Shown here in pieces: positions 25,801 through 36,366 of a stretch of DNA of 64,000 bases; position 1 is the first letter of the stretch, and each line of letters starts with the position of its first letter. The notes beneath the pieces were generated by a model. The model saw nothing but the letters and a program-made list of their open reading frames with translations, did not search any database and was not told the DNA's origin. A program made the position numbers and the translations under genes. Source of the DNA: Calcarisporiella thermophila CBS 279.70 (taxonomy: Eukaryota; Calcarisporiellomycota); contig NW_027192196.1 in NCBI RefSeq assembly GCF_041956535.1, positions 576,921 to 640,920 on the forward strand, written 5' to 3'.

Positions 25801-26387
25801 CATCACGTTGCTCCGATAATTCGCTACTCGAATGGGTCAGTTCTTCTGCAATCTGTTTCAGCGCCTCTATTTCGCTGACCTGGAAGATTGATATGAGGAA
25901 AATATCCGCAACAGCAGAGCAGTATCAGACTCACTTGCTTTCGGATGAGATCATCTTTATCTCCGATCTCCTTAAGTGTTATCTCATGACGATCCAGCAA
26001 ACTCTGTCCAATTTCTAGAGGGAACAGTCAATGAAGTATTTCTCCCACAGCTAGTCTAAAGAATAGATTTGTATTACCTCCCGCAAGTCTTAGCTCATCT
26101 TCCAGAGAGCGCAGAATCTGGAGCCAGTGCTCTCGCATTCTACATGATGGGCGTCTACAGCAACAGTTGATGGCTGTGGTTGGAGAGCGCTGTGATGAGC
26201 CAGCAGATGATCCAAATGGCGATGGTGTAGAGTAAGATTTTTCGAGATGGAAATTATTCGCGCGAATGGGAGTGAAGGTTTCGGAGGCGCGGCGCATGAG
26301 CAGCGTGTCGCCAGACATATCATGTTCCCACCCTCCACTTCCAGCAGCTGTTGATGCCGCAGAGGGGGTGGTGGGTGTCTCTGACAT
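22862..26387 (-). CDS. Large coiled-coil protein of unknown function
   Basis: Seven exons: 26387-26078, 26014-25935, 25879-25769, 25695-25537, 25475-25388, 25308-25181, 25093-22862; 1035 aa, with all junctions in frame. After a Ser/Thr/Pro-rich N-terminus, about residues 90-310 form one long coiled coil with heptad Leu/Ile and many Glu/Lys (ELTTTNNKLQSELVECNELL). The rest is mostly disordered, with a His/Tyr-rich run near 24500-24540 and Ser/Thr-rich segments, plus helical stretches at about 23500-23850 (RLTQLSNTLIDNVLQDVDS and LVRNLLYEIGQLRMT). The style resembles fungal polarity, septation or spindle-pole scaffolds, but I cannot name it. The start is the first ATG (MSETPTTPS); an upstream exon cannot be excluded. 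It is divergent from the P450 gene. Confidence 0.8.
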
Positions 26388-27021
26388 TGTAGAGGGAACG
26401 AATATGTCCAATTCTGGGTTTGAAAAAGTCTTGTTAACGATGCTCCCAACAAAATTTTGATTTTCGGGTCTCGAATAGGGGACCTTAAATGCCTGGTCAG
26501 CGGATTGACTGCTGACATTTCAATACAACGGTGCTTTTTTATTTAAAGGGCATTTTTTTATGTTTCGCTTTCTGGCCCTTTCTCTCTCCTTATAGCTTTG
26601 CGAGGAAGCAGCCTGATCGGCTCCTATGTGATGTGGCAGGCATCCGTGTATGCTGGCAACAATATTTAAACATTCCAAACAAGAGTGATGCCTTAATGAC
26701 AGGCTTTCGGAATATATTTAAGGAAGATCGAGTCTTGGCTCTAAATCCCCTGTGAGGAAACCTACTTCCCCTCTTATAAAAGAGATTTGAGCATCCATCG
26801 TAATCGGAAACGAAAAACCCGTCTATGACAAATAAACTCTCCTTTCTATATGAGAAAAGCCCCGACCTATCTTAAAAGGCCACATGCCCCGTACTTATAT
26901 AAATCTCTCAGAATACTAAATTTCATATGATTTGTTTTTTTTTTCCCACAGATTAAAGTCGAAGAAAATTGATTTTTTGACTGAAAACTCCAAGTTGATC
27001 CTCTACAGTAGTTAAACAATC
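26388..27021. other. Divergent promoter region, coiled-coil gene / P450
   Basis: 634 bp between two divergent start codons, AT-rich with a T run at 26936-26944. No specific operator recognised. Confidence 0.5.
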
Positions 27022-28910
27022 ATGTCAAAACTTGTCCCTATTGCATATATCACGTCAATTTTGCGTGACTTAAAATTAATGAAGATAAATGATATCTTCC
27101 CCGTTCTACAGAGATCTCTGGGCTCCTTGAGCCCCCGTAAAATCCTTCTTCTCTACCTTCTTTACCTCATCGTGAAATACCCTAATCGCGCAATCGGATC
27201 CCGCCGCTACAGCGGAAAGGGGGCTACCGTTGTAACCGAGTTCCCTTTGTTGGGAAGCTTTCCTGTTCTTTTTTGGTTCCGCCATAGTATTCTTGAATTG
27301 ATGCTTTGGTCGAGGCGGCGATATGGTCCTTGCTTCACCTTGACATTTCCACTTTTCCCTCGAATTTTTGTCATTACCGATCCCCAGCTTATCGAGCATG
27401 TTCTGAAAGGGAGTTTTGAGGATTTTGAAAAAGGATACGAGCTTAGCAAACGGTTGAGACCATTGCTGGGCAACGGGATCTTTAACTGTGTAAGAGGAAG
27501 AAATAATATCTTCCAATTCTATCCCCCTAACCAGCTAAGCTATACACAAAATAGGATGGTGACAGGTGGAGAAGACAGCGCAAGACGGTAGCGCAATGCA
27601 AACGAGGATATTTTACCTTGACATGCTTATCGTTTTTTTTTCTTGCAGGCGTCACACGTGTTCAACGTGAAGAATTTCCGTGAACTTACCACAGGCATTT
27701 TCCGTGAAGAATCCAAACTCGTGGTAAAAGTGCTCGAGCAGTACGCAGAGAGTGGCCAAGAATTCAATCTTAGCGACGTGTTCTTCCGCTTCACTCTGGA
27801 CACTTTCGGGAAACTTTCGTTTGGCACTTCCTTTAATTGCCTTGAAAGACCCCAAGACCCCATTCCGTTTGCAGTAGCTTTTGATCAAGCTCAAACTATC
27901 GTGGACATGCGTTTTAAGAATGTGTTCTATCAGGTAAGCGAATTGTTAACGGGAGCCAAGGAGAGATTACAACGGGCGACAAAAGTTGTGGACGAGTACG
28001 CATATCAGGTCATCGAGAGTCGCCGTCAAGAGATCAGAGATAGGGGAGCGGAAAAGACGAGAAAGAAGGACTTACTGGATATGTTTATCGATTATCGTGA
28101 TGAGAATGGGAAAGGGCTCTCGGATGCGGAGCTTCGTGATGTGGTGATTAATTTTATGCTTGCGGGTTGGGGCGAATAATAAAATTAGAAGGTTCTCTTG
28201 GCATATTAAAGACACTTTCTTTTTAGGACGAGACACTACCGCTCAGCAGCTCTCATGGCAATATCTCATGATGATGCGACATCCTGATATTCAGCAGCGC
28301 GCTCGTGAAGAGCTACAACAATTCGACCCGGATGAAATTGATTACGACACGCTACGTTCTCTGCACTATTGCCTAAGTCTATTTAATGAAACACTACGCC
28401 TTTACCCTTCCGTTCCACGAAATGCCAAATTTGCTGTCAAGGATAGCGTTCTTCCAAACGGAGCTCTCGTGAAGAAAGGCGACGCGGTAGCTTTTAGCCC
28501 CTATGTGTTGGGGCGATTGACCGAGGTATGGGGCCCTGATGCAGAGCAGTTTAATCCGGAGCGATGGTTAGAAAGAGATGCCGTCGGAAACGTGGTGGGT
28601 GTGAAAAGGGAGTCGCCTTCCAAATTTCCGGCTTTTCATGCAGGGCCGCGAACCTGGTATGTACCCCCTTATCTTCAATGGATATGGCGCATTTTCTAAT
28701 AACCATTTTATTTTATTCTTTTGAAGTCTGGGCCAGACCTTTGCCACCCTTGAGTCCCTCCTTCTTACATCGCAGCTTCTCACTCGGTTTGAATTCACCC
28801 TCTCCCCGACCTTCATCGAGCGAGAACGCAGAGCCACCGAGCCACTCTACGCGCCTTCCTTGACTATGCCAATGCGGCGCCCGCTTCTAGTCAAAGTGCG
28901 CAAGCTCTAG
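27022..28910 (+). CDS. Cytochrome P450, fatty-acid hydroxylase (CYP52/86/94)-like
   Basis: Exons 27022-27489, 27555-27587 (33 bp), 27649-28165, 28227-28656, 28727-28910; 543 aa. An N-terminal hydrophobic anchor (LLLYLLYLIV) points to the ER membrane. The tiny exon 2 supplies DGDRWRRQRKT, the WxxxR helix-C motif. Helix I reads AGRDTTAQQLSW (oxygen-activating Thr), helix K has ETLRLYP (ExxR), PERF-type motif FNPERW, and the haem loop FHAGPRTCLGQTFA with the Cys ligand is created by splicing exons 4 and 5. Spacing and motif wording are closest to alkane/fatty-acid omega-hydroxylases; the actual substrate is inference. It stands alone, not in a visible biosynthetic cluster. Confidence 0.93.
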
Positions 28911-29358
28911 ATCTTCTTCACAGATAGCCAAAAATGACCCCTCCATGCTAATAGCCCTCTTCTCTATCCTATACCTGCAGTGTACTCGTTTTCTATTTCA
29001 CACCAGATGATTTCTAAATATACATAGGCTTATCTAATTCGCTGCCTAATCGTATTATAAATAATTTTAAATTAAAATTTGGATAGAAACCCACGCCATT
29101 AGTTCCTAAGAAAGAGAACAGAACCGTTTTACTTTTTTTTTTCCTCGTAAGACGAGATTCATATCTTAGACAAAGAATAGAACAGTTCATTTTCTTTCTC
29201 AGCGCAATAAGAACTCAGAAGCCTATTTCACCTCTATTGTCACAAGACCTACTGGATTCCGCAGTACCCTACTCTCCTCCACATTCCATGAAATTCATCT
29301 GACACCTCTAAATATAGACGCTTGTCTCAACATACCAACACTCTTCCCCACCCCCACC
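28911..29358. other. Intergenic
   Basis: 3' flank of the P450 gene and promoter of the LIM-binding gene; AT-rich, with pyrimidine-rich sequence just before the ATG at 29359. Confidence 0.5.
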
Positions 29359-30801
29359 ATGTTAAATACGCTGAGACCTCCAATAGAATACATGTCGGCG
29401 AATCAGCAGAATAATGGGCAGTCAAGAACGCCGATCGGGGCTGGAAGTGGGATGGTGCCAGTCGGAATGCAATCTTTAGGGTAAGCTACTCTAAAATACC
29501 GCTTTGGATCCATTGGGGCTCGTGTTTAATTTAATTTTTCAATTGGATCCCACGATAGAGGATTCGATGGCGGAGGTGCAGTGTTAAGATTAATGTCTTA
29601 TAGCGAAAAGATGACACCACCCCCGAATGTAGGACCAGATCATGGGATATGATCCTCTCTTGAAATTAGAATAATCATGCTCTGTCTTTCTATCCTAATT
29701 GCTAGGAAAACTCTACTGATTACTGGAAGGGATTTGTAGAGTCATTCTATGCTGAAAATGGAGTGATGCGCCTCGCTCTATTCGACACCGATAGGAAGGA
29801 ATTACGAAATTTCGGTGGGTCTAAAATAGTATTTGACTTTTAGGTTTATTGATGGCACATGCTAAAATATTTGCTTTTTGATCTTTAAGATCTGCCCGCA
29901 CCATTCCTGCACCGATTCTACCATATGCTTTATGATATGGGAGGGGTGGCATCGATTCAGCTAGTGTTTGAAAGTACTCAGGAATTTCTCCAAGCGCCCA
30001 ACTCAAGAATGGTTGTATGTCCGCATGCTTCCATGATATATCACTATCAGAATGGTGTCAAGGTGAGGGATTGGTATTGTCTGATGGCACTTTGTCAGAC
30101 GTTTGATGGAGTCCTTCTGTAGGTGATCAATGTGGGCCGTTTACGGTGCGTGTTCGACCCGAAGATCAAGTATTTCGAGTTTATAACCCAGCACCATGAG
30201 GAATATTTGCCACGCTCTATGTTAAAGCAGCTGCAAGAGGACGGGAGTTTATACGAAGATAAGGCGTCCGAGAAGGCTAGGCGAAACTCAAAATCACAGA
30301 AGGGCTTGGCTATCAATGGCGGGGAAATACTGATCCCACCGCGAACGGTGACTTCTTTCGGGCTCCCGGAGCAAACCATGCGAGTGCTAGAGATGTTTGA
30401 GGGAATGTGGATGTTGAGAGATTTAATGCAGATGTGTCATTCACAGAATTCTTCACCCACAGGTAAGAACATTGAAATTTCCTCTCTTCTGCCCTTTTCC
30501 TCGCCAAAGCGTTTAGTTGAAATCGTGTAATTCTCTTTTCTTCCTATCACTGACGGCGCATCCTCCTCCTTTTTATTTAGAGAGCCTTCACTTATTCACA
30601 CAAAATGTCACATCAGCACCCTTCACAAACCCACCCATGACCGCCACCGAGCAGGTACCCGGAGTAACGACGCTCCACCATGGCCTTCCTTCCCCCGCAA
30701 CGCAAACCTCCCAATATCCCTCTACTCCGCCCAATTCACAAAAGCTAACGGATTCTACTACAAGTTCGCATCCAACCTCTACTCTCCAACAATGGCTTTA
30801 A
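29359..30801 (+). CDS. LIM-domain-binding (Ldb1/PtaB/Adn1-like) transcriptional co-regulator
   Basis: Six exons: 29359-29480, 29559-29628, 29706-29814, 29890-30062, 30123-30462, 30581-30801; 344 aa. The core reads VLRLMSYSEK, YWKGFVESFYAENGVMR, LPAPFLHRFYHMLYDMGG, RMVVCPHASMIYHY, GRLRCVFD and QHHEEYLPRSML, the LIM_bind domain that mediates dimerisation and partner binding. Fungal members (PtaB, Mfg1, Adn1) work with Flo8/Som1-type factors in adhesion, filamentation and development. The usual Gln-rich N-terminus is short here (about 50 residues). The C-terminal 70 residues are Thr/Ser/Pro-rich. Confidence 0.88.
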
Positions 30802-31086
30802 GTTTTTGTTCTAAATTCTCCTCTGTTAATTTTATTGTGATTATGTATTCATTTATTTTATTTTATTTTATACTATATTATTTTATTTTATAAATACATA
30901 AAATTTTGATATAATTTTGGCGATAACGGCTTGTTTATTAAGAGGAAAAAAAGAGAGAGAGAAAGGTAGAGAGAGAAAGCGTGTTCTTCGAAGAGAGAGC
31001 GCAGAAAGGTAAAGATAGAAAAGGCCATGATTAGGAGAGCTTAAGAGTTTATGTACAGTGTGAAATAACTGGGTAGAATACAGAAT

Positions 31087-32027
31087 CTAACTGTCACGCG
31101 GGGGTCTTCCTCTTCTTTTAGCTCCACTACGTCTGCGGGATGTAGAGGTGGTAGTGGTGGAGGAGGCAGGGGTGGAGGGATTGGATGCTTGAATAGAGGG
31201 TCGTCCAGGGGCGGAAGACTTTTCAAGTCTCCGTTGCTCAAGGTATCTAAAAGAGAAACATCCACCACCCAAGTCAATATCCAAAGGCTAAATGGGCACC
31301 AGCGCCGAGAAAAAAAAGAAAAGAGTCAACCCTACCTTGCCATTTGTTGATCCAACTCATCCTGCAGGTTTGGCAGTTTCCTAAGTTGATGCTGTATCCG
31401 CTTCTTGTCAACCTCTTCCTTGAGGGGTTCATACGATTCCTCTCTTATTCGCTTAAGCCTCTCGCGAAGCCCATCACGCTCTGCTTTCACGTTGCGCTCC
31501 ACCTCGGTCACCTGCCCATATTAACACCATTAAGCCAATAAAGAATCGTAGTACAAAAGAGAGAATATATATAACGGAAGGAAGAGATACCGATTCGATA
31601 TCCCGCTGTAGCCCCCGTAACATCTCACACAGCTCTAGCTTCTCGCGTTGCAAACGGCCTCGCTCTAATGACACTTCGTCCAGCAGGTGTTCTTTTTGTT
31701 CCAGTTGTTCCTGCAACTCAAAAAGCTGCTGCTTCAAGTCTCCTAATGCATCTTGCTTTCCCCTAGAAAGCATTGGAAAGAATAAATAGTAATACAATGA
31801 ATATGCAACTCGGTTGGGTATTTGCAGCGCTTGTTGTAGTTACTTCAAATCTGAGAGAGCCGCGAGATCTCGAACAATTTTGTCATTAGAATTATCCTCA
31901 TTCTCGTTCCTATTTGAAAATAATAGAGATTGACAAATCCGCCAGCCAATTTTAGATTTATAATTGGGTTGAGCTCTAGAAAAGTTTAGTTACTGACACT
32001 AATGCTTGCACTTGCTCCGCTGCCATG
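31087..32027 (-). CDS. Small coiled-coil protein with basic AT-hook-like tail, unknown
   Basis: Five exons: 32027-31999 (29 bp), 31909-31844, 31762-31591, 31511-31336, 31246-31087; 200 aa, frame kept at every junction (first donor GTCAGT). Residues about 30-150 are an almost pure coiled coil (LKQQLFELQEQLEQKEHLL, RLQREKLELCEMLRGL, ERDGLRERLKRI). The end is Ser/Thr-rich and then SRRRSGAKRRGRPPRDS, with the GRP core of an AT-hook. I infer a nuclear, DNA- or chromatin-associated structural subunit, for example a kinetochore or remodeller component, but no family was recognised. Its start lies 146 bp from that of the bL35m gene on the other strand, so the two probably share a promoter. Confidence 0.75.
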
Positions 32028-32173
32028 CTGTAGCGGGATCCTCTAGAGGTTATGACTGTGTATGCAAAAAACGATTTAGGGCACACTTTAATCTCTTGTG
32101 GCTTGTGCAAATCCTTATCAAGGATTCGTGAGTTGTTTTCTTTATTTTATTAATTGCTGACAACATTATAGCG

Positions 32174-32598
32174 ATGCTGGGCTCGATTTTCTCACAAGGT
32201 AATGTCTTACTCTCGTAGAGAGCGCTATTTTACGGTGATTCAAGATCTTTGACAATCGGAGATAGCGATTTAAAAAAAAGTGAATTATTAATTATGCTAT
32301 CCTTTTTTGCTTATAGTCATTCCTGCCTTTAGGCCAGCCACTTCGATGGTCACAAGTATCAGATCCATGTCTTATAAAATGAAGACCCACTCTGGTTCTA
32401 AGAAAAGGTCCAATCTGTTTTATCTAGTCTCGTAGCCTATTCTCGAATCCTTAACTTTTCTCTTTCAATTCTAGGTGGATTCCTGCTGGCGGAAAATTCA
32501 AGCGTATGAATTGCCGCTCTACCAATCTGACAATGTCTTATGCGAACAAAGCACAAAAAAATGCACTGAAACGGTTGATGCCTTATGCTTCCTCATAG
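32174..32598 (+). CDS. MRPL35: Mitochondrial ribosomal protein bL35m
   Basis: A very small three-exon gene, 32174-32198, 32317-32407, 32475-32598; 79 aa. All three junctions are in frame (G|TC and AG|G). The mature part starts MKTHSGSKKRW and continues GGKFKR, with the end LKRLMPYASS. KTH-SG-KKR and GKFKR are the bacterial L35 signature, and the LKRLxPY end matches fungal mitochondrial L35. The first 35 residues, poor in acidic and rich in Ser/Arg residues, suit a mitochondrial targeting peptide. It is a structural component of the mitochondrial large subunit. The middle is divergent, as usual in fungi. The gene is easily missed because no exon is long. Confidence 0.85.
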
Positions 32599-32918
32599 TT
32601 GTACTATTCGTTTCTTGATTAGACACTCTTCAATTGGACAAAGATAGAATTAAACATACTCGGGCGAATTTATTCTGCCTATCCTACAATGATCTATTCA
32701 TTTTTTTATCCCTCTACTCTTTTTTCTCTCTTTTCTCTTTTTCTTTTCCCTGTCAATAGCAATCTTTTATTACTCCCTCAAAATCCCTTACACCGAAGGA
32801 AAGCCTTGTGACTGCCATTCACTCGCTGAGCTAAATTCTAATTCTTAATTACTCGATAAGCCACATATTTACTATTTCAATCTTAATATCTGCATCCTCA
32901 GACACTGTGTACAATCCG
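32599..32918. other. Intergenic: ACL4 promoter
   Basis: Between bL35m and ACL4, both plus strand. Pyrimidine-rich around 32700-32760; nothing else recognised. Confidence 0.5.
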
Positions 32919-34254
32919 ATGGCCACCTCTACCACCGAAAATTGTCCCTCAATAATGTCTACCGAAGAGGAAATTCCTCAATCATACACGGCCGCAGATC
33001 TGCTCCAAAGAGTCGCTAGCTACATAGAATCTTGTGAATATGATCTTGCTAGGACATTTTGCTTACGCGCTCTAGACCTGGAGCCCGAGAATGTACATGT
33101 GCTGGAGATGCTCGGTCAAGTGGAAGCTGAGCTTGGGATGTTCGAGGAGGCGGTTAGCGTATGTGGTTTTTTCCCTGCAACATCTGATATTTAGGTGCTA
33201 ACCATCTTCATTTTAATAGAGATTTCAAAGGGCGATTCAACTCGAGCCCAACAAGGGCTACTCGAAGTATCTTTATCTCGGTCAGCTCTCCACTGCTTTG
33301 GAATCTATTGCCTATTATCGGCGGGGAGTTGAACTACTGGTAGAGGAACGGAGCCGAATGCCTGAGAGTAGCGAAGAAGCACTAGCCCATGCCCGCAAAA
33401 TTTCATCTGCATTATGCTCTATGACTGAAATATACCTGACAGATTGTTGGTAATTGTAATTCTCCCACCTATTCTGTTCATCCCACATGTGCTGATTAGT
33501 TTTATCAAAAGTTTTGAGCCGGATGCCGAACAGAAATGTGAAGAGTTTTTAAGTCAAGCGGCTAGCATAGATCCAGAAAATCCAGAGGTTTATCAGCTTC
33601 TTGCCTCTGTTAGGCTAAGCCAGTGCAGGAATGAAGAGGCCCAACAGGCAATCGAAAAAAGCATGGACTTATGGATTCAGAAAGAGCCAGGTAGTTTCCT
33701 TTGTTCTCGGCCTATTTTTAAGCCTTTCAAATCTAGTTCGATTTTTTGACACTTTTCTCTCTATACAGGCCACCCATCCATTCCCCAATACGATTCGCGT
33801 ATTGCCCTTACCAAACTTCTTCTTGAAATGTCACTCCACGAACGTGCAATGACCGTGCTCGGTGGCCTTCAAAAAGAGAACGACCAGAGTGTTGACCTAT
33901 GGTATTTGTATGGCTGGACATACAATTGTATGATGGAGGAAGCAACGGATCCGGAAGCAAAACGCGAGCTCATGGACGATATGCGGGAGTGCTTGGAAAA
34001 CGCAATCAAGGTATCTTATTAAGTTTGCGTGAAAGCACAAGAAATTCAACGACTTATATCGATTTTCCAAATTCCTATAATAGCTCTACCATCAGTTGGA
34101 TCATGACGATGAACCAATTCTTGAACATTGCCAGGAATTATTGTCCACGCTCCCCCCCGCGGAAGGTAACACAGCTGAAGAGGAAGAGGAGGACGGAGCA
34201 GAAGATGAAGATCAGTGGGAAGATGAGGAAGACGATGACGCAATGGAGATGTGA
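32919..34254 (+). CDS. ACL4: TPR assembly chaperone of ribosomal protein L4 (ACL4)
   Basis: Exons 32919-33158, 33220-33449, 33512-33690, 33769-34010, 34084-34254; 353 aa. Several TPR units are visible (ARTFCLRALDLEPENVHVL, FEEAVS..RAIQLEPNKG, LSQAASIDPENPEVYQLLA). The stretch MTEIYLTDCCFEPDAEQKCE is typical of this family. The protein ends in a long acidic tail of Glu/Asp, as yeast Acl4 does, suited to shield the basic extension of RPL4. It acts in cytosol and nucleus, holding newly made uL4 until assembly into the 60S subunit. Exon 3 starts after TCAAAAG at 33511; the other nearby AG would break the frame. Confidence 0.9.
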
Positions 34255-35490
34255 ACGTTGTTATACATATTTAACCCCAAAAAATAGTCACATTGAAAAG
34301 AAGAAGAAAATACCATCCCTTTATATTGTATATTAATTGATCCAACCGCTATTTGACCATTTTTTTTTTTTCCTACTTGTTCTCTCTTTGTTTTCCCTCT
34401 CGCTTTTCAAGCTTCTTCCCGATTTTATATATGGAATAATGAATAAAAACATAGAAAAGTCGGCTTTTATGCATTCTTAACTGCTTTGCCTTCCAATTAG
34501 ATAGATTCCTGCCAATGAGCGACAATCCTGCTTTCGGGTTGATGTTGGACAGAAATAAGCTAGGCCAAAAGCATCAGGGTAAAAACTCTTTATTACGGCT
34601 AATATTTACGGGAAAAAAAGGATTTAATAATTAAACAGAATTAAGTAATCCTCTTTGTTCCAAAGTGGCCTTACTTCTAGAGCATGGCTGAGTGGTGTCG
34701 AACAAGCTATGGATCGATTTTGGCCCAATTGGACCGCCTCCATCCAAGCCTTGTTTCTTCTTCCACGCGACAGAGGCGTGGTCCTCGTGGAGGAAGCAGG
34801 CTCGCTCTCCGTAGGCGCTAGCGCATCTGCATTGCAGAGCTGAGCAAGGTGCGCAGGCGTTGCCGTGTGAGAAGGCTTTTACTGTTACTCCAGAATGTCG
34901 GTGATAAGCTGTAAAAATTGCGAATGATCGGACCTTTCCCTTAGCAAGTCCGTGCACAAAGTACCCTGTTTCTGGATAATTAGAGTTAATTAAATATTTG
35001 CACGACAAGAAATGAAAAAAAACCGATCGTGGCATCACACAACGAAAACACAACTCAAGGTTTATCCTTGTCCCGACTAAAATCGGCCTGCGCTTTATTT
35101 TCCAACTCTGCACCACCTTTCACTTCAACACGGCTGCCGTGGCCCGCTCCCCTTCCTATCCAGTCCTTTTTCTCTGCAACGCTCCCACTCCTTTGTACGC
35201 CACACACTTCCATCCGAACACTCTTGTATCGTTAATGACCTTTATATAGTGTCCCATACTCATACTCCTTCTTTCCTCCTCCCGCCCTTACTTTGGCTTT
35301 TTCATACTCGATATTCAAGAGCGAACCAACCGATCTCTCATCTGATTTCCCCTTCTGTCCCATCTGATGGCTCGTATGGATCCGGCAGAAGTGGCCCATT
35401 CTCCCCATAATGGTAAGTGAATTGAGGGGGCTTACGTAACAGCAGTGTAGGTTGACCATCATAGTGGCTATAGACCCTTCTTCCTTGCGT
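34255..35490. other. Intergenic, unassigned
   Basis: 1.2 kb between ACL4 and OPY2. 34640-34900 is GC-richer than its surroundings; on the minus strand 34631-35116 is open, but its composition is not convincing. A structural RNA is possible, yet no known family signature was found. A possible 5' UTR intron of OPY2 lies at about 35412-35450 (GTAAGT to GTGTAG). Confidence 0.4.
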
Positions 35491-36366
35491 ATGCTCTTAC
35501 GCCGCGCTGATAACTCTTCTCAGTGTGTCACCAATTGCCCCGTGCCTCAATGCCCCTCCACCTGTCCGCAGGAACAGAAGTGTGTTTTTGTCACTCGTAC
35601 ATGCGGTGAATGTTCGAAGGCAGTTTGTCTGCCTGTGGGTGGAGAGTCCTCGGGCTCAGGCTCAAGCGGTTCTCCGGTCCCTGTCGTGGTCGGCGGAGTA
35701 CTTGGAGTATTTGTAATTGCAGTTGGGATATATGCTTATAAGCGTTACAGGCGTAAGTCACGGTCGGCAAAGGCACGCAATATGCCACTGGATTCATGGA
35801 AAGACACAAAGAACGAACCAGTGAACCGACAATTGTATACGGGAAGTTTTGCGGCCATGAGCGACCCAAGGAATACGTCCACATCTGCTATCGTTCCCAT
35901 CGGCTATGTTCCGCCCTCAACCCGTGGATCTTCCTACACGAGAACAAGTAGCCCGCGGCTACGAATGTTCGAGGATGGGATGGTTTCAGGAGATGCTGTA
36001 ATTAAGCTACCTGAGAACATCCACCCCTCTCCGCATTTTGCAACCGACGACGCCTACGACGGAATTGGCATGACTCCCTCCACCCCTGAATTAACCACTA
36101 CCGCTACAGCTGCCACTCGAGCCAAACCACAGCTTGTACGGGTCACATCCAAACGGAGCGCTAAAACGGCTGGTACCGATGATTGCCCGTCGTTGCCGGA
36201 CATAGTTTTGCCGGAGGGGGACAGCATTGATCTACAGCAGTGGTCGGCAGTGGAGGATTATTTACTGCGTTTGCCTGAGCCCGAGACGCCGGGTGGATTA
36301 ATGCTGCCCAATCCGTATGGAAACATCCCACGACGAACAACAAAAGACATTCCAAACGGAATATAA
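35491..36366 (+). CDS. OPY2: OPY2-like membrane anchor protein
   Basis: Single exon, 291 aa from ATG 35491. The short extracellular N-terminus carries eight Cys in the Opy2 pattern (CVTNCPVPQCPSTC, CVFVTRTCGECSKAVC), followed by a Gly/Ser linker, one transmembrane helix (about residues 63-84), a basic stop-transfer stretch (YKRYRRKSRSAKAR) and a cytoplasmic tail with short conserved blocks. In yeast Opy2 docks the Ste50/Ste11 module at the plasma membrane for HOG and filamentous signalling; the same role is inferred. An upstream ATG (about 35367) followed by a GTAAGT donor cannot be joined to this frame without a stop, so it is treated as leader sequence. No classical signal peptide is seen, as is common for this family. 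Confidence 0.82.
   Translation: MLLRRADNSSQCVTNCPVPQCPSTCPQEQKCVFVTRTCGECSKAVCLPVGGESSGSGSSGSPVPVVVGGVLGVFVIAVGIYAYKRYRRKSRSAKARNMPLDSWKDTKNEPVNRQLYTGSFAAMSDPRNTSTSAIVPIGYVPPSTRGSSYTRTSSPRLRMFEDGMVSGDAVIKLPENIHPSPHFATDDAYDGIGMTPSTPELTTTATAATRAKPQLVRVTSKRSAKTAGTDDCPSLPDIVLPEGDSIDLQQWSAVEDYLLRLPEPETPGGLMLPNPYGNIPRRTTKDIPNGI

Noticed and set aside
34631-35116. 161-codon minus-strand open frame
   Set aside because: No recognisable motif, Cys-rich by chance from GC-rich DNA, and no splice or promoter support. A structural RNA was also considered, but no RNase P, SRP or snRNA signature was found.
35367-35450. Upstream exon starting MARMDPAEV for OPY2
   Set aside because: All acceptors near 35450 give a stop or wrong frame when joined; treated as 5' leader with a possible UTR intron.
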